Shown in pieces: positions 1 through 12,672 of a stretch of DNA of 64,000 bases (position 1 is the stretch's first letter; every line of letters begins with the position of its first letter). This stretch comes from Melieria omissa. Its lineage: Eukaryota; Arthropoda; Insecta; Diptera; Ulidiidae. Both the position numbers and the translations under genes were made by a program. The DNA is taken from contig OZ020269.1 in NCBI GenBank assembly GCA_963971225.1, positions 100,776,405-100,840,404 of the forward strand, written 5' to 3'. Below the pieces are notes generated by a model. That model saw nothing but the letters and a program-made list of their open reading frames with translations. It searched no databases and was not told where the DNA came from.

Positions 1-827
1 ACAAAAAACCGCAAACTAACTTTTGCCCTTTTTTACTAATTTTTTTGTTACTGTTGTTGTATTTTCTTTGTTAGCAAAGAAGCGCCAGCATTGAGGACAT
101 GCAGCGAATGCCAGACACGCTTTGGTTTTTTGCTTTTTTTTGTGTGCATACAGACAAATTTTTTTCTTGGTTAATAGTAGCCACAGCATTGTGGTTGTTG
201 TTGTTGTTGTTTTTGTTGCTTGTCGGTTCTAACGCTGCATACGCTTTCTCCGGCAGCGCCATGCCGTCTGGCGAAAAGTTAAAAAGCAAAAAGTGTAAAA
301 AAAACATTCACTCGCACAGTTTGCTATCTCTGTGCATGTGAGTGAGTTTATATGTGTATGTGTGTGTGTGTGTGTTTTGCTGGCATTTTTAGAATGCTGC
401 AATGTTTGCAGGGTGCGCCATTCTTTTTTTTTGGGTTCTTCTTTGGTTGAATTTTTTGTTTTTTTTTTTTAGTTCTCTTTGCTGGTTGCTTTGACGTGAA
501 CACTTGAACACACTGCGCCGGAAAACGACAATTCGTTGGCATGCCAGACGCGCTGCCAACAGTCTAAGGTTGCCACAAATGTCAGCAATGGCCGGCAGAC
601 AGCGCAAATCGAAAGTCAAACGTAGTATTGGCATTGAGGCATTCTATATAAGTTTTATATATGGAATGCATTTTTCAGCATGATTACGCTTTCTGAGTGA
701 ATTAATTTAAAGTTTCAACTGGAATTTTCTTGCCGTTGAGGAGTTTTTCTTGCTTTCTTAACTAAAATTAAAATGTGCAGTGCATTTTGAGTGAAAGTTT
801 TCATATTGAACATCAATAAAAGAAGTT
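1..827. other. Non-coding flank with low-complexity runs and an imperfect hairpin
   Basis: Poly-T runs, a (TGT)n stretch at about 193-220 and a (TG)n run at about 356-374 are present. An imperfect inverted repeat (GCATTC-TATATA / TATATATG-GAATGC) lies at about 639-669. No gene is supported. Confidence 0.5.
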
Positions 828-1089
828 TTATTTAATACATTTTTCATACACAACTGGCACCACAGACAACGAGACTGAGGTATTTGCTGCCGCCAAGCAT
901 CTGTTGTGGTTGTGAATTTGTACACAAATAGAAGAGTCCCAGGTATAATTTTGTGCTGATTTCAAACAGTGAGCTGGGAGGTTTTTCATGGGATCGTCAA
1001 CCTGGATGTGCTTCAGGAGGTTAGTATAATCCTTTTGGATGGCTTCTATGTCCTTAAGACACTTTCCTTTCAATGACAAATGCATTCTT
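828..1089 (-). CDS. Candidate last exon of a small cysteine-containing protein
   Basis: An open frame of 85 codons from ATG 1085 to stop 828 on the minus strand has a protein-like composition, unlike most frames here. It has five cysteines spaced C-x30-C-x13-C-x8-C-x19-C and an NYT glycosylation-type site. Just upstream, AAATTTTTAG|AAGAATG is a plausible splice acceptor (exon start 1089), and TAA stops occur beyond it in the same frame. AATAAA overlaps the stop codon (832-827), which would give a very short 3' UTR. No signal peptide is present, so an upstream exon at higher coordinates would be needed; I could not find one. I do not recognise the family, and it could be a decayed gene. Confidence 0.4.
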
Positions 1090-1099
1090 CTAAAAATTT

Positions 1100-1905
1100 A
1101 AAACTGACTTGAAGCCAGATCCAACGAATACTGAGTAGTTTAAGATTCGAATACGATTTTTAGTAAAAAATACCGAGTAGTTTAAGTTTCAAATACGATT
1201 CTTAGTCAAAAATAGGTCTGATGATGTTCGAAAGATTCTATAATAAACAAAGTTTTAGCTGATTTTTGATGAGTACTGAGAAGTTTAAGGTTCGAATACG
1301 ATTTTTAGTGAAAAAAATCGGTCCTTTGGAGGTTAAATTTTGAGCAAGTTTTGATTTTCAGTGAATTTGTGGGAAACAAACCTTGCACACACCTTTCGAT
1401 AGCTCAAAAAATCGGATCGAACATAAAAAAGTTATGTTCGAAAGATTGATTGAGATGATAAAGACAATTTTTGTTGATTTTTGATGAATACTGAGTAATT
1501 TAAGGTTCGAATACGGTTTTTAGTGAAAAAAATCGGTTCTTTGGAAGTTCAATTCTGAGCACTTTTGATTGTGAATTTTTTGAAAAAGAAACAGTACACC
1601 CACCTTTCGATAGCTCAAATATTCTGTTCGAACATAATAAATTGATGTTTGATAGATTCTATGATAAAGAAAATTTTAGCTGATTTTTGATGAATACTGA
1701 GTAGTTTAAGGTTCGAATAGGATTTTTAGTAAAAAAAAAATCGGTCCCTTGAATGTTGAATTCTGGGCAATTTTTGATTGTCTGTGAATTTGTGGGAAAA
1801 AAATAATAAAAAAAATAATAAAAATAAAAAATTAATAAAAAATAATCGATTTGAATATAATAAAGTGATGTTCGAAAGATTCTTTGATAAAGAAAATTTT
1901 AGCTG
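1100..1905. repeat. Tandem repeat of ~210-bp units (four diverged copies)
   Basis: The phrase GAATACTGAGTAGTTTAAG recurs, with changes, at about 1128, 1270, 1486 and 1692. Each copy is followed by GGTTCGAATACGATTTTTAGT, AAAATCGGTCC, CACCTTTCGATAGCTCAAA and ATGTTCGAAAGATT. Spacing is 206-216 bases for the last three units; the first is truncated. A poly-A/AATAA stretch replaces part of the last unit. It lies between the small ORF and a mariner relic. Confidence 0.75.
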
Positions 1906-1919
1906 ATTTTTTTTGAAAT

Positions 1920-2127
1920 TTTTTTCGGTTTTAATGGAATCTATGGTGATCATGGATTTCGGTTGGCCAACATGTTTTTCATCATTTATGATCTCACGAC
2001 CGTTTTGAAATCCCGTCTATCACTTGGGAACTCTGTCACGAGAATCATCATCAGTAACTTGTCTCATCAATTTAAATGTTTCGGTTCAAATCTTGGTTTA
2101 TTTTATTATATTTTCTTCTTGTTCCAT
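1920..2127 (-). pseudogene. Mariner-like transposase, N-terminal relic
   Basis: Reading the minus strand from ATG 2127 gives a start MEQEENI, a segment FKLMRQVTDDDSRDRV, and then FQNGREIINDEKHVGQPKSM. This matches the N-terminal helix-turn-helix part of mariner transposases, where a GRE-x-x-x-D-x-x-x-x-GRP stretch is typical. Several in-frame stops and TGATAG in the WF-x-RF region show it is dead. The catalytic part is absent. No terminal repeats could be paired. Confidence 0.7.
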
Positions 2128-4980
2128 GATTATTTTTGTATTGATTACACAAACTTAGTACTGTCACTTCAGACCAAATAACTCTGCTTCCAATGAAGTA
2201 AATGTCATGAAATTTGTTCTTAAGAATTACAAAAGATGTACCTTTTCAATGCACTAAGTCACATATTTCATGTTATGTTTATTTTGAAACGCTATTTGTT
2301 TAAGTAGTATTGACCTCATTGTTGGGTTCTATCCAATTGAATTTAGAATACAAGTTATATTGGAAGTTCTTCACCTTTTGTTCATATTTCGATACGTAAA
2401 TATTTATAATGAATTTTTTGTATGTATGTGTGTATGTATCACAGATGTGTGTATGTAGCCAAGGGGGATTTGGGTGTCAGAACCCCTCCCACATTACCTA
2501 TAATTATTCAACGTCTTCAATCATTATGCATGGGTTGTACGTTGGGACTTTAGGGAAAAGGTTAAAAAAAAGTAGCCCACCCCATGATCAACTTACTTAA
2601 CTTAGGAGAATTAGCCAACTTAACTAATTTCTTTGACTCCATGGCTACCAACCTTTGCTCAGATATCACATATGGACATTAAAAGTTTAGAACTTTCCCT
2701 ATTGCTTTCCCCGCTTCATAACTTGTTCAATCTAGTTTGAGATCTTTAGAGAAGTGCAAAAACGATTCTGTGGCACAACAATGGGTCATATTTGACCTAA
2801 GTGAACTACCACTTCTATCTACCTACTTACGAAAGGTACTTCATTGACCTTCTACTATTCTATGACTTAACTATCCATCTATGCAAATCCTTTGCTGCAT
2901 TTAAAAACCAAAATTAGTTTCCTAAATTTTCCTGCATTCAATGTCATTAAAGTCATTAAACTGTATCAATATTTCATTCTTATACAAAAGCATTAGAATT
3001 AATTTACATAAAAGCACAAACTTTTCAACAAATCCCAACCATACTTACCGTTAATCATGTTTTATTTCTCACTATTTGTTTTTTTTTTGCAGCAGCAGCA
3101 CTCATGCTGGCAAACATTTATCATGCCAACTGCCAGTCGACCATTGAAATGTTGCTTTGAAGTATGGGATTAGTTATGCAAAGCGGCAGTCGTTTTTAGT
3201 TTTTTATTTTGAATATACATTGCATACTTTTAGGCGGTTAACCGCTGTGTGTGTGTGTGTGTGTGTGTGCGGCATGGCCAACGAGCTAATGTTGAATGTT
3301 GCTCTTTCAAATTAAAACTATTGACTTTTCCATTGTGAAATGTTTGCAGTTCTAAAAACTACATGCAAGCATTATGAAAGTGGTTTTCAAAATATTTAAA
3401 TACATAAAAGAAATTTAATTGCAGAAATTAGTTTAATTGATTTGGAAACGATTTGAGAAATATATTCATTTGCAGATATAATTTGTTATCTTTTCTATCA
3501 TTTTATAGTTTTGTGTTTTATGTTCTGATGCTCTAAGAATCTCTAAAAGAAGAATCACTTGTCTTTCTTGCAAAGACTGCTAAGATGTTTCAAAAGATAA
3601 TTTTTATATTTTTTTAGGTGACCGTAATAAAGACAATTCAGACTTTTTAAAGCAATTTTATGTTTTAGACAACTTGTGACAATTAACACATTAAAAAGTT
3701 TTCTAATTTTTTTTTTACAATTTAATTAACTTTTATTTTATGACATAACTGACTACTTTTCTAAGCTTAAGCTTCATTTTTTATTTATTTACTTTTCTCT
3801 CTCTGACCCTGAACCATCAATGACAAATAGGCTTCAAATCTAAACGCTTCAAATCACGTTTAGAGTTTTAACAAATTTGTTGGCCTAAACGTATGCAACA
3901 TTTTTTAAGCATCAAAAGCAGCTATTGTAACCAATAATACTTGTGTACTTGTGTGCCAGCAGTTGTTCTGCTTTAGTCATCCACTGCTGCAACCGATTTG
4001 TAAAAGTATTTACTCTTCGACTTTTCATTATTATTTGACGTCCCCACTTGACGCCACTGTTGGCTGGCGTGCTGTCTACTTTATGTGCCAACACATGTCA
4101 AACGCATAAATTTGCCAAAAACAGTAAGCAAACTTTATGACATACACGCACACAAAACGCAACAACAAAGCAACACCAAATCAAATAAATTTCCGTTTAC
4201 ATTTTTCTAGTCGCCAACTCACTCTTCCCTATGGCAAATATTGCTCGTAGCAGCAAGTTGACAATGCGCACACAACAGCTGCGTCCCAAAGTATGTCGCC
4301 GCCGTCTCGGGTTGGGTGTGTAGTAGTAATAATAAAAAAATATTCGGCTGAAAATATTAAATGCGGGTTAACGGTTTTCGGGGGGCGACGACGCTGCTTT
4401 GCACTTAATGACAACTGCATAGTGCGCCTAAAAGCACACAATGTGTGTGCAAGCAGCAAAATAGGCACTCGCCACATTTTGTGTGTGTGTGTGTGTCCTT
4501 TGGTTCGATTATGAAAAGCGACATCGAAATCTATGGCAAATAAACACAATTTGACTTTTATTTTTTACAGGACGTGCCCATCCGAAAGCTGTGGCATTGA
4601 AGTGGAGTTTTGGGCGCAATATGGTTGTGTGTGTGATGTGTGTGAGGAGGGTGCAAGGCAGAGTGGGCGAAAGGCACAGGTTGTCGTCATCATCATTATT
4701 ATCAACATAATTTTTCGTTAGCAACACATGTGCCGAGACCTTTGCTTTTACGGTTTGCCGATATTTTGCACATTCGAGCACGTAGCATAATTTCAGGCGC
4801 CTCTCGTTTAGGCCAGGGACGCCGTAATGACTATTGGCCTTGTGCCATTTGCTATGCCGTTGTCATTTCTTTTCGGTAACTTTGTAACTGAGTGTGATAA
4901 GGGAATGGAATGCGACCAATGTGTGACAAGCGTCACAAATGTGTGGAGGAAATTAAGGTACGAAGTTGGTGTAGTTGGTT
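2128..4980. other. Non-coding, mostly unique sequence
   Basis: No exon-like frame is seen. There are (GT)n runs at about 3247-3269 and 4483-4496. The stretch 3900-4800 is less AT-rich and more complex than its surroundings and could hold regulatory DNA, but no specific site can be named. Confidence 0.4.
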
Positions 4981-4989
4981 TTTTATGCG

Positions 4990-5693
4990 AGATTGGGACA
5001 TGTGTGTGAAATGGTGATGATGATGATGGTGATGATGATGATTATGAAGATGATGGTGAAGATGAGGAATGATGGTGATTTTGATGATCAGGATGATGGG
5101 GATGCTGAAGATGATGAAAGACGATGAAGATGATGTTGATGATGTAGATGATGATTATGAAGATAAAGATGATGGTGAAGATGAGAAATGTTGATGATGT
5201 TGATGATGATGGTGGTGAAGATGAAGATGATGGTGAAGATGAGGAATGATGATGATGGTTATGAATGATGATGATGCTCAGGGCGATGGGGATGGTGAAG
5301 ATGAGGAATTATGATGATGATGATGATGATATGATGATGATGATTATGAAGATGAAGATGAAGATGATGATGAAGATGAGAAGTGATGATGATGATGTTG
5401 ATGATGATCAGGACGATGGGGATGGTGAAGATGAGGAATTATGATGGTGATGATGATGATGATGATGATGCTCAGGGCGATGGGGATGGTGAAGATGAGG
5501 AATTATGATGATGATGATGACTATGAAGATGAGGAGTGATGACGATGATGATGATGATGATGATGATGATGTTGATGATGTTGATGATGATGATGATCAG
5601 GACGATGGGGATGGTTAAGATGAGGAATGATGATAATGCTGATGAAGATGATGAATGATGATAATGCTGCTGAAGATGATGAATGATGATGAC

Positions 5694-5766
<73 letters not shown>

Positions 5767-5767
5767 T

Positions 5768-5814
<47 letters not shown>

Positions 5815-5936
5815 TTGATGATGTTGATGATGATGATGATCAGGACGATGGGGATGGTTAAGATGAGGAATGATGATAATGCTGATGAAGATGATGAATG
5901 ATGATAATGCTGCTGAAGATGATGAATGATGATGAC

Positions 5937-6018
<82 letters not shown>

Positions 6019-6115
6019 TTGATGATGATGATGATGATGATGATGGTGATGATAGTGATAGTAATGATAATAATGATAATAATCTGAATGATCATCATGA
6101 TGGCGGGAGTTGACA
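4990..6115. repeat. (GAT)n compound microsatellite with a 243-bp higher-order unit
   Basis: About 1.1 kb of GAT/ATG triplets is interrupted by recurring non-triplet cassettes. The cassette starting GATCAGGACGATGGGGATGG occurs at about 5595 and 5838 (exact spacing 243) together with its ~100-base neighbourhood. A related GCTCAGGGCGATGGGGATGG occurs at about 5276 and 5469. Long open frames of Ile, Asp or Met on both strands are by-products of the triplet repeat, not genes. Confidence 0.9.
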
Positions 6116-6299
6116 GCAAGGATGATTTTTACTTAAATTAGTTATGACTGGAAATTCGAGATGGAATTATTGTTAAAAAAAAATAAAAAAAATCTCAAGA
6201 AGAACAGAATTAAATATGAATTTCATTTTAAACATTAAAGTATTCGAATGCTACGTTCGAAGAATAAGTTACAACGACTACGTTACGTCTATTATAATA

Positions 6300-7260
6300 A
6301 ATGTTAATTTGATTTATTGTGGAAATCTTTGCACGAAATTCGATGAATTTTTTGTGTTCAAGTATATTGATGTTGCGCTCGTGTGAATATGTGAACTCGA
6401 TGAAATGTGGAAGCGAAGTGAAAATTTTATTTTTTCAAAACTTCAAATTGACAATTAAATTAGTTTGGCAAGTAGATCAATAATATACAAAGTTGAACAA
6501 GTATAATTGAACTACAGTTATTATCAACAAAGTAGAAGCAGATTTCAAGATGAAAATGAAAAATTTACCAAAAACAAATTGAGTTTATTTTAAGTAAGTG
6601 AACGCTACTTGTTAGGTTACAAAGAATACAGAGGTTACTCATAGAAGACTGATTAGACTCCTGACTGAATGTGGAAATCTTTTTAACAGTTCTATCAGAA
6701 TTTTGAAAGGGATCAGAAAAGAAATTCAACATGAAGATGTATATCGCATCTTCAACTTAAAAGAATGCAAGATTGAAATGTGATCTTTAAGTATTAAAGT
6801 AAAGAAAAGATGGGGTAAAAAAATGTGTGTCTGTTCAGGTGGCTGACTCAATGTGGAAGTCTTTGTAGAATTTCTATAAAATCTTTGAATTGTAGTAGAA
6901 GCAAAATTCTCGATGAAGATCAAAACAATTTCTATCAAATGTAAAGTTAGCGAAAAATTGTAGAATTGAGTATCTGAAAGCTGTTTGAAAGAGTGCAAAA
7001 CTAATAATAGAAGACACACAAGGTTCCTGACTGAATATGAAAATCTTTGTAACCAAATACTCGGTTCGAAGAATTTCAACTCAGTAAAAGCAACTTTCAA
7101 AATGAAGGTTGAAGAGACCTTCACCTAAAAAGGAAGATTGAAATGTGAATTATAATTTTTTTAGAAACGTAAAGATAAAAAGAAATTAGTCTCCAGGTCT
7201 CTGACTCAATGTGGAAGTCTTTGTAGAATTTCTATAAAATCTTTGAATTGTTGTGGTTTT
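6300..7260. repeat. Diverged ~180-bp tandem repeat
   Basis: The motif CTGACTGAATGTGGAAATCTTT recurs at about 6661, 6845, 7028 and 7202, with spacing 174-184, and a fainter copy lies near 6318. Units also share CAGTAGAAGCA/CAAAATGAAGAT and ACCTTCAACTTAAAAGAA-type segments. The copies at 6845 and 7202 share a long near-identical stretch (GTCTTTGTAGAATTTCTATA). No coding function is evident. Confidence 0.7.
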
Positions 7261-9900
7261 GTATCTGTTGATCAACTAGTGAGGACTAAACTCTCCGCAC
7301 AGCTCAGTAAAGTAAAAATTATTTGAAATTAGAACAAAAACCGGTAGCCAACTAAGTTCCCAAATTATGTGACCTACAGCATCACTCTGCCTTCACTACA
7401 TTTAATACTATGTACACTAAATTTTCTTATAAAATATTTTATAAATTATCACACAAATATCTTGAATGACATTCACTTTTGTGTCCCATGTCAAATCCTC
7501 AGCAATAAATTCAAATGCAACAAAAGTTTATTACACATGAATGTTGCAAGCGAAATTTCCACTTTTTCTTTCAACATTCTGAAAGCAAATATTCCAATTT
7601 TCTTGGTCCGGGCACTTGAAAAAATGCGCAAAAGCTGCACGAGAGTTGGGGACAGCAAGAAATGTGACAGGATTTAGGCGCATGCTGCACACACACACAC
7701 ACACACACATAGATACAATGACGCACACGGCCCACTTGCTGTCGCAATGCTACGCCCTCGCGCCTGTCGGCCGGACAGCGGCAAATGAAGACTCATGGCA
7801 TTTGGCGTATGCCAGCGAAATTGTCTCAACTCTAAGCGAAGTTAAGTCCACTTGAGGCAAACACACACCCACCCACACACGGACACTCACGTCCGCACAT
7901 GAACAAAAAATTAATGTGACTTTGCGTGCGTGCATTGTGCGCATGTTTGTTCGCTTGATAAAGGACTTTCGCTAACATGACATCTGAGTTGATATGATTT
8001 GTTTATCTGATTTATTTGTGTCCGCTTGATACTTTATAAGCAAATCAGAAAGAAGCCCAGGAACGTGAATGTGGCAAATGTGAGTGGAAAAAGCTTTGAC
8101 TGTCCACAATACCAACGCAAGACAAAGCAGCATGTTGAACATGCCACAAAGAGCGAATTACACAGGATTCGTAGGACGCGAGTGATGAGACGTTTATATG
8201 GTAAATTTGGTAAATAAATAAAAAATATATATAATGAGTGCAAACAATGTCTTTCAGCAGTTGTAGCTACAACTTAAGTCTTAATGAGTATAAAAGACAA
8301 TGAGTGGAAAGGCCAAGTGAGCAAGAAATCAAATTCAAATATTAAAAAATTGAGTTGATCCTGCAAATATATATTAGGCGCATATTCATGCTATATAGAA
8401 ATGAAAAAAGTTATTTCGAAAATGTAAAATTCTTTTCAGAATCTCTTAAGCTGCCGACAAGGATGTTTTATACATCTCAGAGTTCAGAAAATCTTCAGAT
8501 CTGGGTCGTTAAAGACTACGAAACGATAGTCTTGGTTTGGTCTTTCTTTGAAAGTTCACATGAGCACAGAGATGCTGTGATACCACATTGGGACAATGTG
8601 ACAAGAAAGAAAATCCTGCATTTATAAAGCTTTTTCCTCCCAAGGACGGACATTGATACGTGCAGAAGACTGTTGCTTTTGCTTCTTAAAAAAAACGTTG
8701 TAGGACATTTCTGGTCTTTCAAAATGTCTTCTCATTAGGCAGTCGATCTAATCACAGCAATCATTGTGCTGAAAGTTCCAGCCTACATTAAGCAGTTGTC
8801 TAACATATTCTATTCGTCTGTGATATTTTGTATTGTATCAAGTTTTTGGATTTAATTTTAATAATCAAAATGTCCTAATATTAGTTAAATTATTAGTTAA
8901 TGTTAAAAAAATTACATTACAAAAAATTATAAAAGTATTTTAAGTGTTTTGTATAAGTTTTACTTTTGTATAAGAAACGTTTAAACTTAGTGAAAATACT
9001 ACTATTACTATTACAAATAATTTGAAGCCTTTTTTGAAAATTAAAGTTTAAGGGGACACACAAAGGGTTAAGGTTCGTTTACGGAAAGACTACGAAAAAA
9101 AGAATTATAATTATTTGTTGATTTGAGTGCAAAGTAAAAATCGAAAAATAAGTTTTGTGTTTTGATTTTTATGTTTTGGTTATAATTTTTACGGACCCTG
9201 TTTAATACTTTTCATTGTAGTTAATTTTTTTATAAACTCCATGAAATCGTATCAAACGATCACAATTTTTTAACACAAAAACAAAAAAAACAAACAAAAT
9301 TTCATACTTAACTAAAAACAAAATTATATTTCATAATTAATAAAGTATTTCTATTTTTTATGTTTAATAAAATATAATAAATTTTATAATAACTTTATAC
9401 TTGATTTTATATATTTTAATGAATTTATATTTTACATATATTATTTTTATTTTTTCATTAAATTATTTTTGATACTTTTAATATTTTAAAAATTTTTTAA
9501 AGTTTTAAAAAGTTTTAAATTTTTAAAATTTATTTTATTGTTAATTTTTTCATCAATTTACTTACCACAAATAAAATCATTTTCAGCGACACCATTTTTG
9601 CGTTTATTGGTAAGTATTCCAAAATATTTGATGTTTTGATGAATTAAAAACAGTTCAGCTTCAGCGTTTGAGAGAACCTTGAACAGGATTTCAAAAGATT
9701 GAAAAGTATAACACTGTATATCCGTTTAACAACAAAGTACAGAATTATTATAAATTTTTTTAATATTCTTTGCACTAATAAATTCTTGTTTTTTCTCACT
9801 CAACACCAAAAAAACACACACCTACAATTTTGCAAATGTTCGTTTGGTTTGTGAAATTTTTGGCGATTCAAATAGATGTCGATTCGAGTATTTGAAAATT
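7261..9900. other. Non-coding sequence, very AT-rich at 9100-9560
   Basis: A (CA)n run lies at about 7686-7710. The part 7480-8060 is more complex, while 9240-9540 is nearly all A/T. Near 9066 the phrase GTTAAGGTTCGTTTACGG resembles one at about 16926, so a dispersed repeat fragment is likely. No gene is supported. Confidence 0.4.
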
Positions 9901-9929
9901 TGCGCGTTGTGCGTTTCGAGAGCGTCTCG

Positions 9930-10900
9930 TTTATGCTGTAACCGTACTTAGTACACGATCACTTTGAATTAGGGTTCGACGTTGCGATGCAACGCTTTTT
10001 ATAACGACACTTGGTAGCACAGTGATGGCAGCCGACAGCCGACAGCAGCGACACCAACAGCAACAGCAACATTGGCGGCGACGCAGGCGGTGGCAGTGGC
10101 GGTGGGTGCGCGCGTTGCCAACGATGGTGAGCAACATTTGGCTGCATCATCATCTTCATCATCATTGTTTTCATCATCGTCATGATCATTGCCGTCGCGG
10201 TAGTCGTTGTCATTAGCAACGGCAACAGCAGCAGCAGCGGCAGCGGCAGCGACAGCATCGCAAACGCCAGCAGCACCAATTGTGGTAATACAGTGTGAAC
10301 AATAACAATAACAATAACATGAGTTACCAAACAAAAAACGAGCAACAAAAGCAATCGCCGCAGCTTCGTTCGCAGCAAAATCAAAAGCGGCAACAATCTT
10401 GAGAAGAGCACAAATGTTGAATGAAGAATTCAAATGCAACAACAGCAAAATTCACAACAAAATTCACAACAGCGTCTACAACAAGAACAAGAAACTCAAT
10501 GCAATAACAACAACAATGGCAACTGTAGCAGTAAAAGCACTAATCATATGAAAAAACAAAACCAAAATAAAAGCCAAGAGTGCCAACAAAAGCAACAAAC
10601 GGTTGCACTCCCATACAATGCCAGCAACAACAACAACAATCACAACATCGAGCAGCAGCTTCAGCAGCGCAAAAAATCTGAGCGCGCTCATTGCAGCCTA
10701 AACTCTCGCGCGCCCCACACATTCAACCCAAAACAACAACAACAACAACGGCAATTTGATCTTCTAGATCATCTTCGCTTTGGTGGGCAACATTTGCGCT
10801 CAGCGGTGAATCAATGTTAGAATGTATCCGAAGCGCCAACGTTGCCAACTGCACGCGAATCGTTTTACAGTACAAGTTGCCGATTGTTATTGTAGCATTA
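9930..10900. other. CAA/CAG-rich tract, possible 5' UTR or regulatory DNA
   Basis: Dense CAACAA, CAGCAG and GATGAT runs and higher GC mark this tract. A plus-strand frame at 10434-10820 would encode Gln/Asn-rich protein. Similar tracts on either strand occur at 15.0-15.5, 40.1-40.4 and 54.9-55.1 kb. Flies often have such sequence in long 5' UTRs and enhancers. There is no convincing splice donor, and the Gln/Asn frame has no recognisable domain, so I do not call it a gene. Confidence 0.35.
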
Positions 10901-11758
10901 AATCGCTTCGGGAATCTTGATTCGCTTGTCTTATCTCCCTTGGCAGGAGTTCAGCTCTCAGCGTCGCTCAGCGCCGAGCAAAGCGAACAATCGCAAAAAA
11001 AATCCAACAGATAATACGAAATTAGTGAGTAAAAAACCGATGCCAAACAATTGTTTTAAATTCTCTTGATTTCCTCACTCATTGCCGCCCCCTGCACAGT
11101 TGTATGTGCCTTACACACACATATGCAACATCAACAAACGAACATGTGGCTTCCGCAACAAATGCGCTGTGAATGTTCGCTGTCGACTGTTGTTAGTTGA
11201 ATGGTTGCTGTGTCATAGTGTTGGTGTTGTTGGTACTATTGGCAATGATGAGCAGCATCATTATCGTCAATGCTGTCTGCGTCAGCCAGTCAGTCAGTTT
11301 GCCATTACTACATTTTACCGGCTGCTAATGTTGTGGTTACTTTTGCTTTACTTGTTAATGCATTTGCTATTGTTTTGTTACTGTTGTTGTTGTTGTTCTG
11401 TTGGTGCAATTACTCTTACACTTCTCTAGACGCTTGAAGAAGATTGTTTTATTGCAATGGTATGTTTAGTGTTTTGCTATTTTTCATCCACAACTGAAAT
11501 TGAAAGTGTGCCCAACGGTCGTTGCAATCGCTCTTTCATTATTTTTATATTATTTTTATTACAACAATGCAATAAAAATTGTTTTACTAGTATTTACAAT
11601 GAGTCAGACTGTTCATGGCTCTGGTGCTAATTCGCAATGCTCGTATTAGGTCTGTTTGGGTCTTAGATCTGGTTTCAGTCCTGGTGACTAATGGTCCATC
11701 GGACATGTTAAGGCTTTGGCACAGTTGATCTATGGGTGGACTTAAAATATAGTTACTA

Positions 11759-12672
11759 TAGTGTTTTCCAGCAAGAGGTGTTATTTTGGTATTCAAAGAA
11801 AAATGCCATTTTTTGAGATAAATGATCGGATGTTTATTTCATAATAAAGAAGAAGGTATGCCGTTAATAATGATTAACAACATCAGCCAAATGGCCACCA
11901 CGACCACGCTTAGAGGACCATATCCTTTTCATGAAATTTTCCATAACCAAATCGCAAAGTGGCTGCCCTATGTCCTCGATAGCCTCACGAATTCTATCTT
12001 TGAGGTCTTGAATCGACGCTGGGCTGTTGGCGTACACCTTATCTTTCACGTGGCCCCAAAGGAAGAAGTCGCAAGGTGTTAAATCACAAGATCTCGGTGG
12101 CCAATTGGGATCACCTCTTCCACAGATAACACCCAGAGGATCCAATCAGCAAAGACACGACGTTGTTGATGATCGGTCGGCTTGAGTTCTTGTGTTAACT
12201 GAACTTTATAAGCCTTAAGACCCAAGTCTTTAAGCAAAATACGGTGTAATGACGTTTTTGGAATGCCCAATTCCAAAGAACGACAAGGAATCGACAAACC
12301 TGGGTTTTCTTCAAAGTTTCGGGCTACAGCAGCAATATTCTCAGTTGTTCTTGACCGACGTGCACGGGTTTTATTTTTTCACATCACTTATCCCAACAGC
12401 TCGAATTTTTCCACCAATTTCTGTATTGCGGTCCGACAAGGTGCTTCACGACGATCCAAAAATGCTTTAGTTTTGCGAACTGTGACTGCAAGATTTTCAC
12501 CATTTTTCTAGTGAATTTTAATAATTTCAATGCGTTGTTGAAGCGTGCATCGTCCCATTTTTAGTAATGGCGTAGTTTCTACTTGGCAAATGTCAAAGAA
12601 TAAAAGCTTCAAAAGTGACAGCTACCGAAATACCGGGTGATTCAAAATAACACCTCTTGTTGGAAAACCTTA
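11759..12672 (-). mobile_element. Mariner/Tc1-type transposon with internal deletion
   Basis: Terminal inverted repeats pair GTTTTCCAGCAAGAGGTGTT (11763 on) with the complement of AACACCTCTTGTTGGAAAAC (ending about 12668); the match continues inward as ATTTTG. Both ends are flanked by TATA (11757-11760 and 12671-12674), consistent with a TA target. The element is 0.9 kb, against about 1.2-1.3 kb for intact relatives. It sits inside the decayed CTTAGTC-like tract. Confidence 0.85.
11864..12558 (-). pseudogene. Mariner-family transposase, deleted and frameshifted
   Basis: The minus strand opens at ATG 12558 with MGRCTLQQRIEIIKIH, soon followed by a stop. The helix-turn-helix part (LGIPKTSLHRILLKDLGLKA, then FADW) is readable further on. 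Directly after FADW the sequence jumps, in another frame, to the C-terminal part: GDPNWPPRSCDLTPCDFFLW, then DLKDRIREAIEDI and a GGHLADVV-like end. The middle, with the first two catalytic acidic residues, is missing; the third Asp (SCDLTPCD region) remains. The protein cannot be active. Confidence 0.85.

Noticed and set aside
632..672. Promoter from TATATAAG near 645
   Set aside because: The TATA word is part of an imperfect hairpin, and no exon follows on that strand.
5472..6119. Long open frames (215-codon Ile-rich, and Asp or Met runs) in the GAT array
   Set aside because: They follow from a stop-free triplet repeat; there is no domain, splice site or codon bias.
10022..10448. Leu- or Ala-rich minus-strand frames of ~150 codons
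   Set aside because: Antisense of CAG/CAA/CAT repeats in three overlapping frames.
10434..10820. Gln/Asn-rich 128-codon frame as a gene
   Set aside because: CAA/CAG-rich non-coding DNA is common in flies; no domain, no convincing splice site, and the opposite strand is also open.
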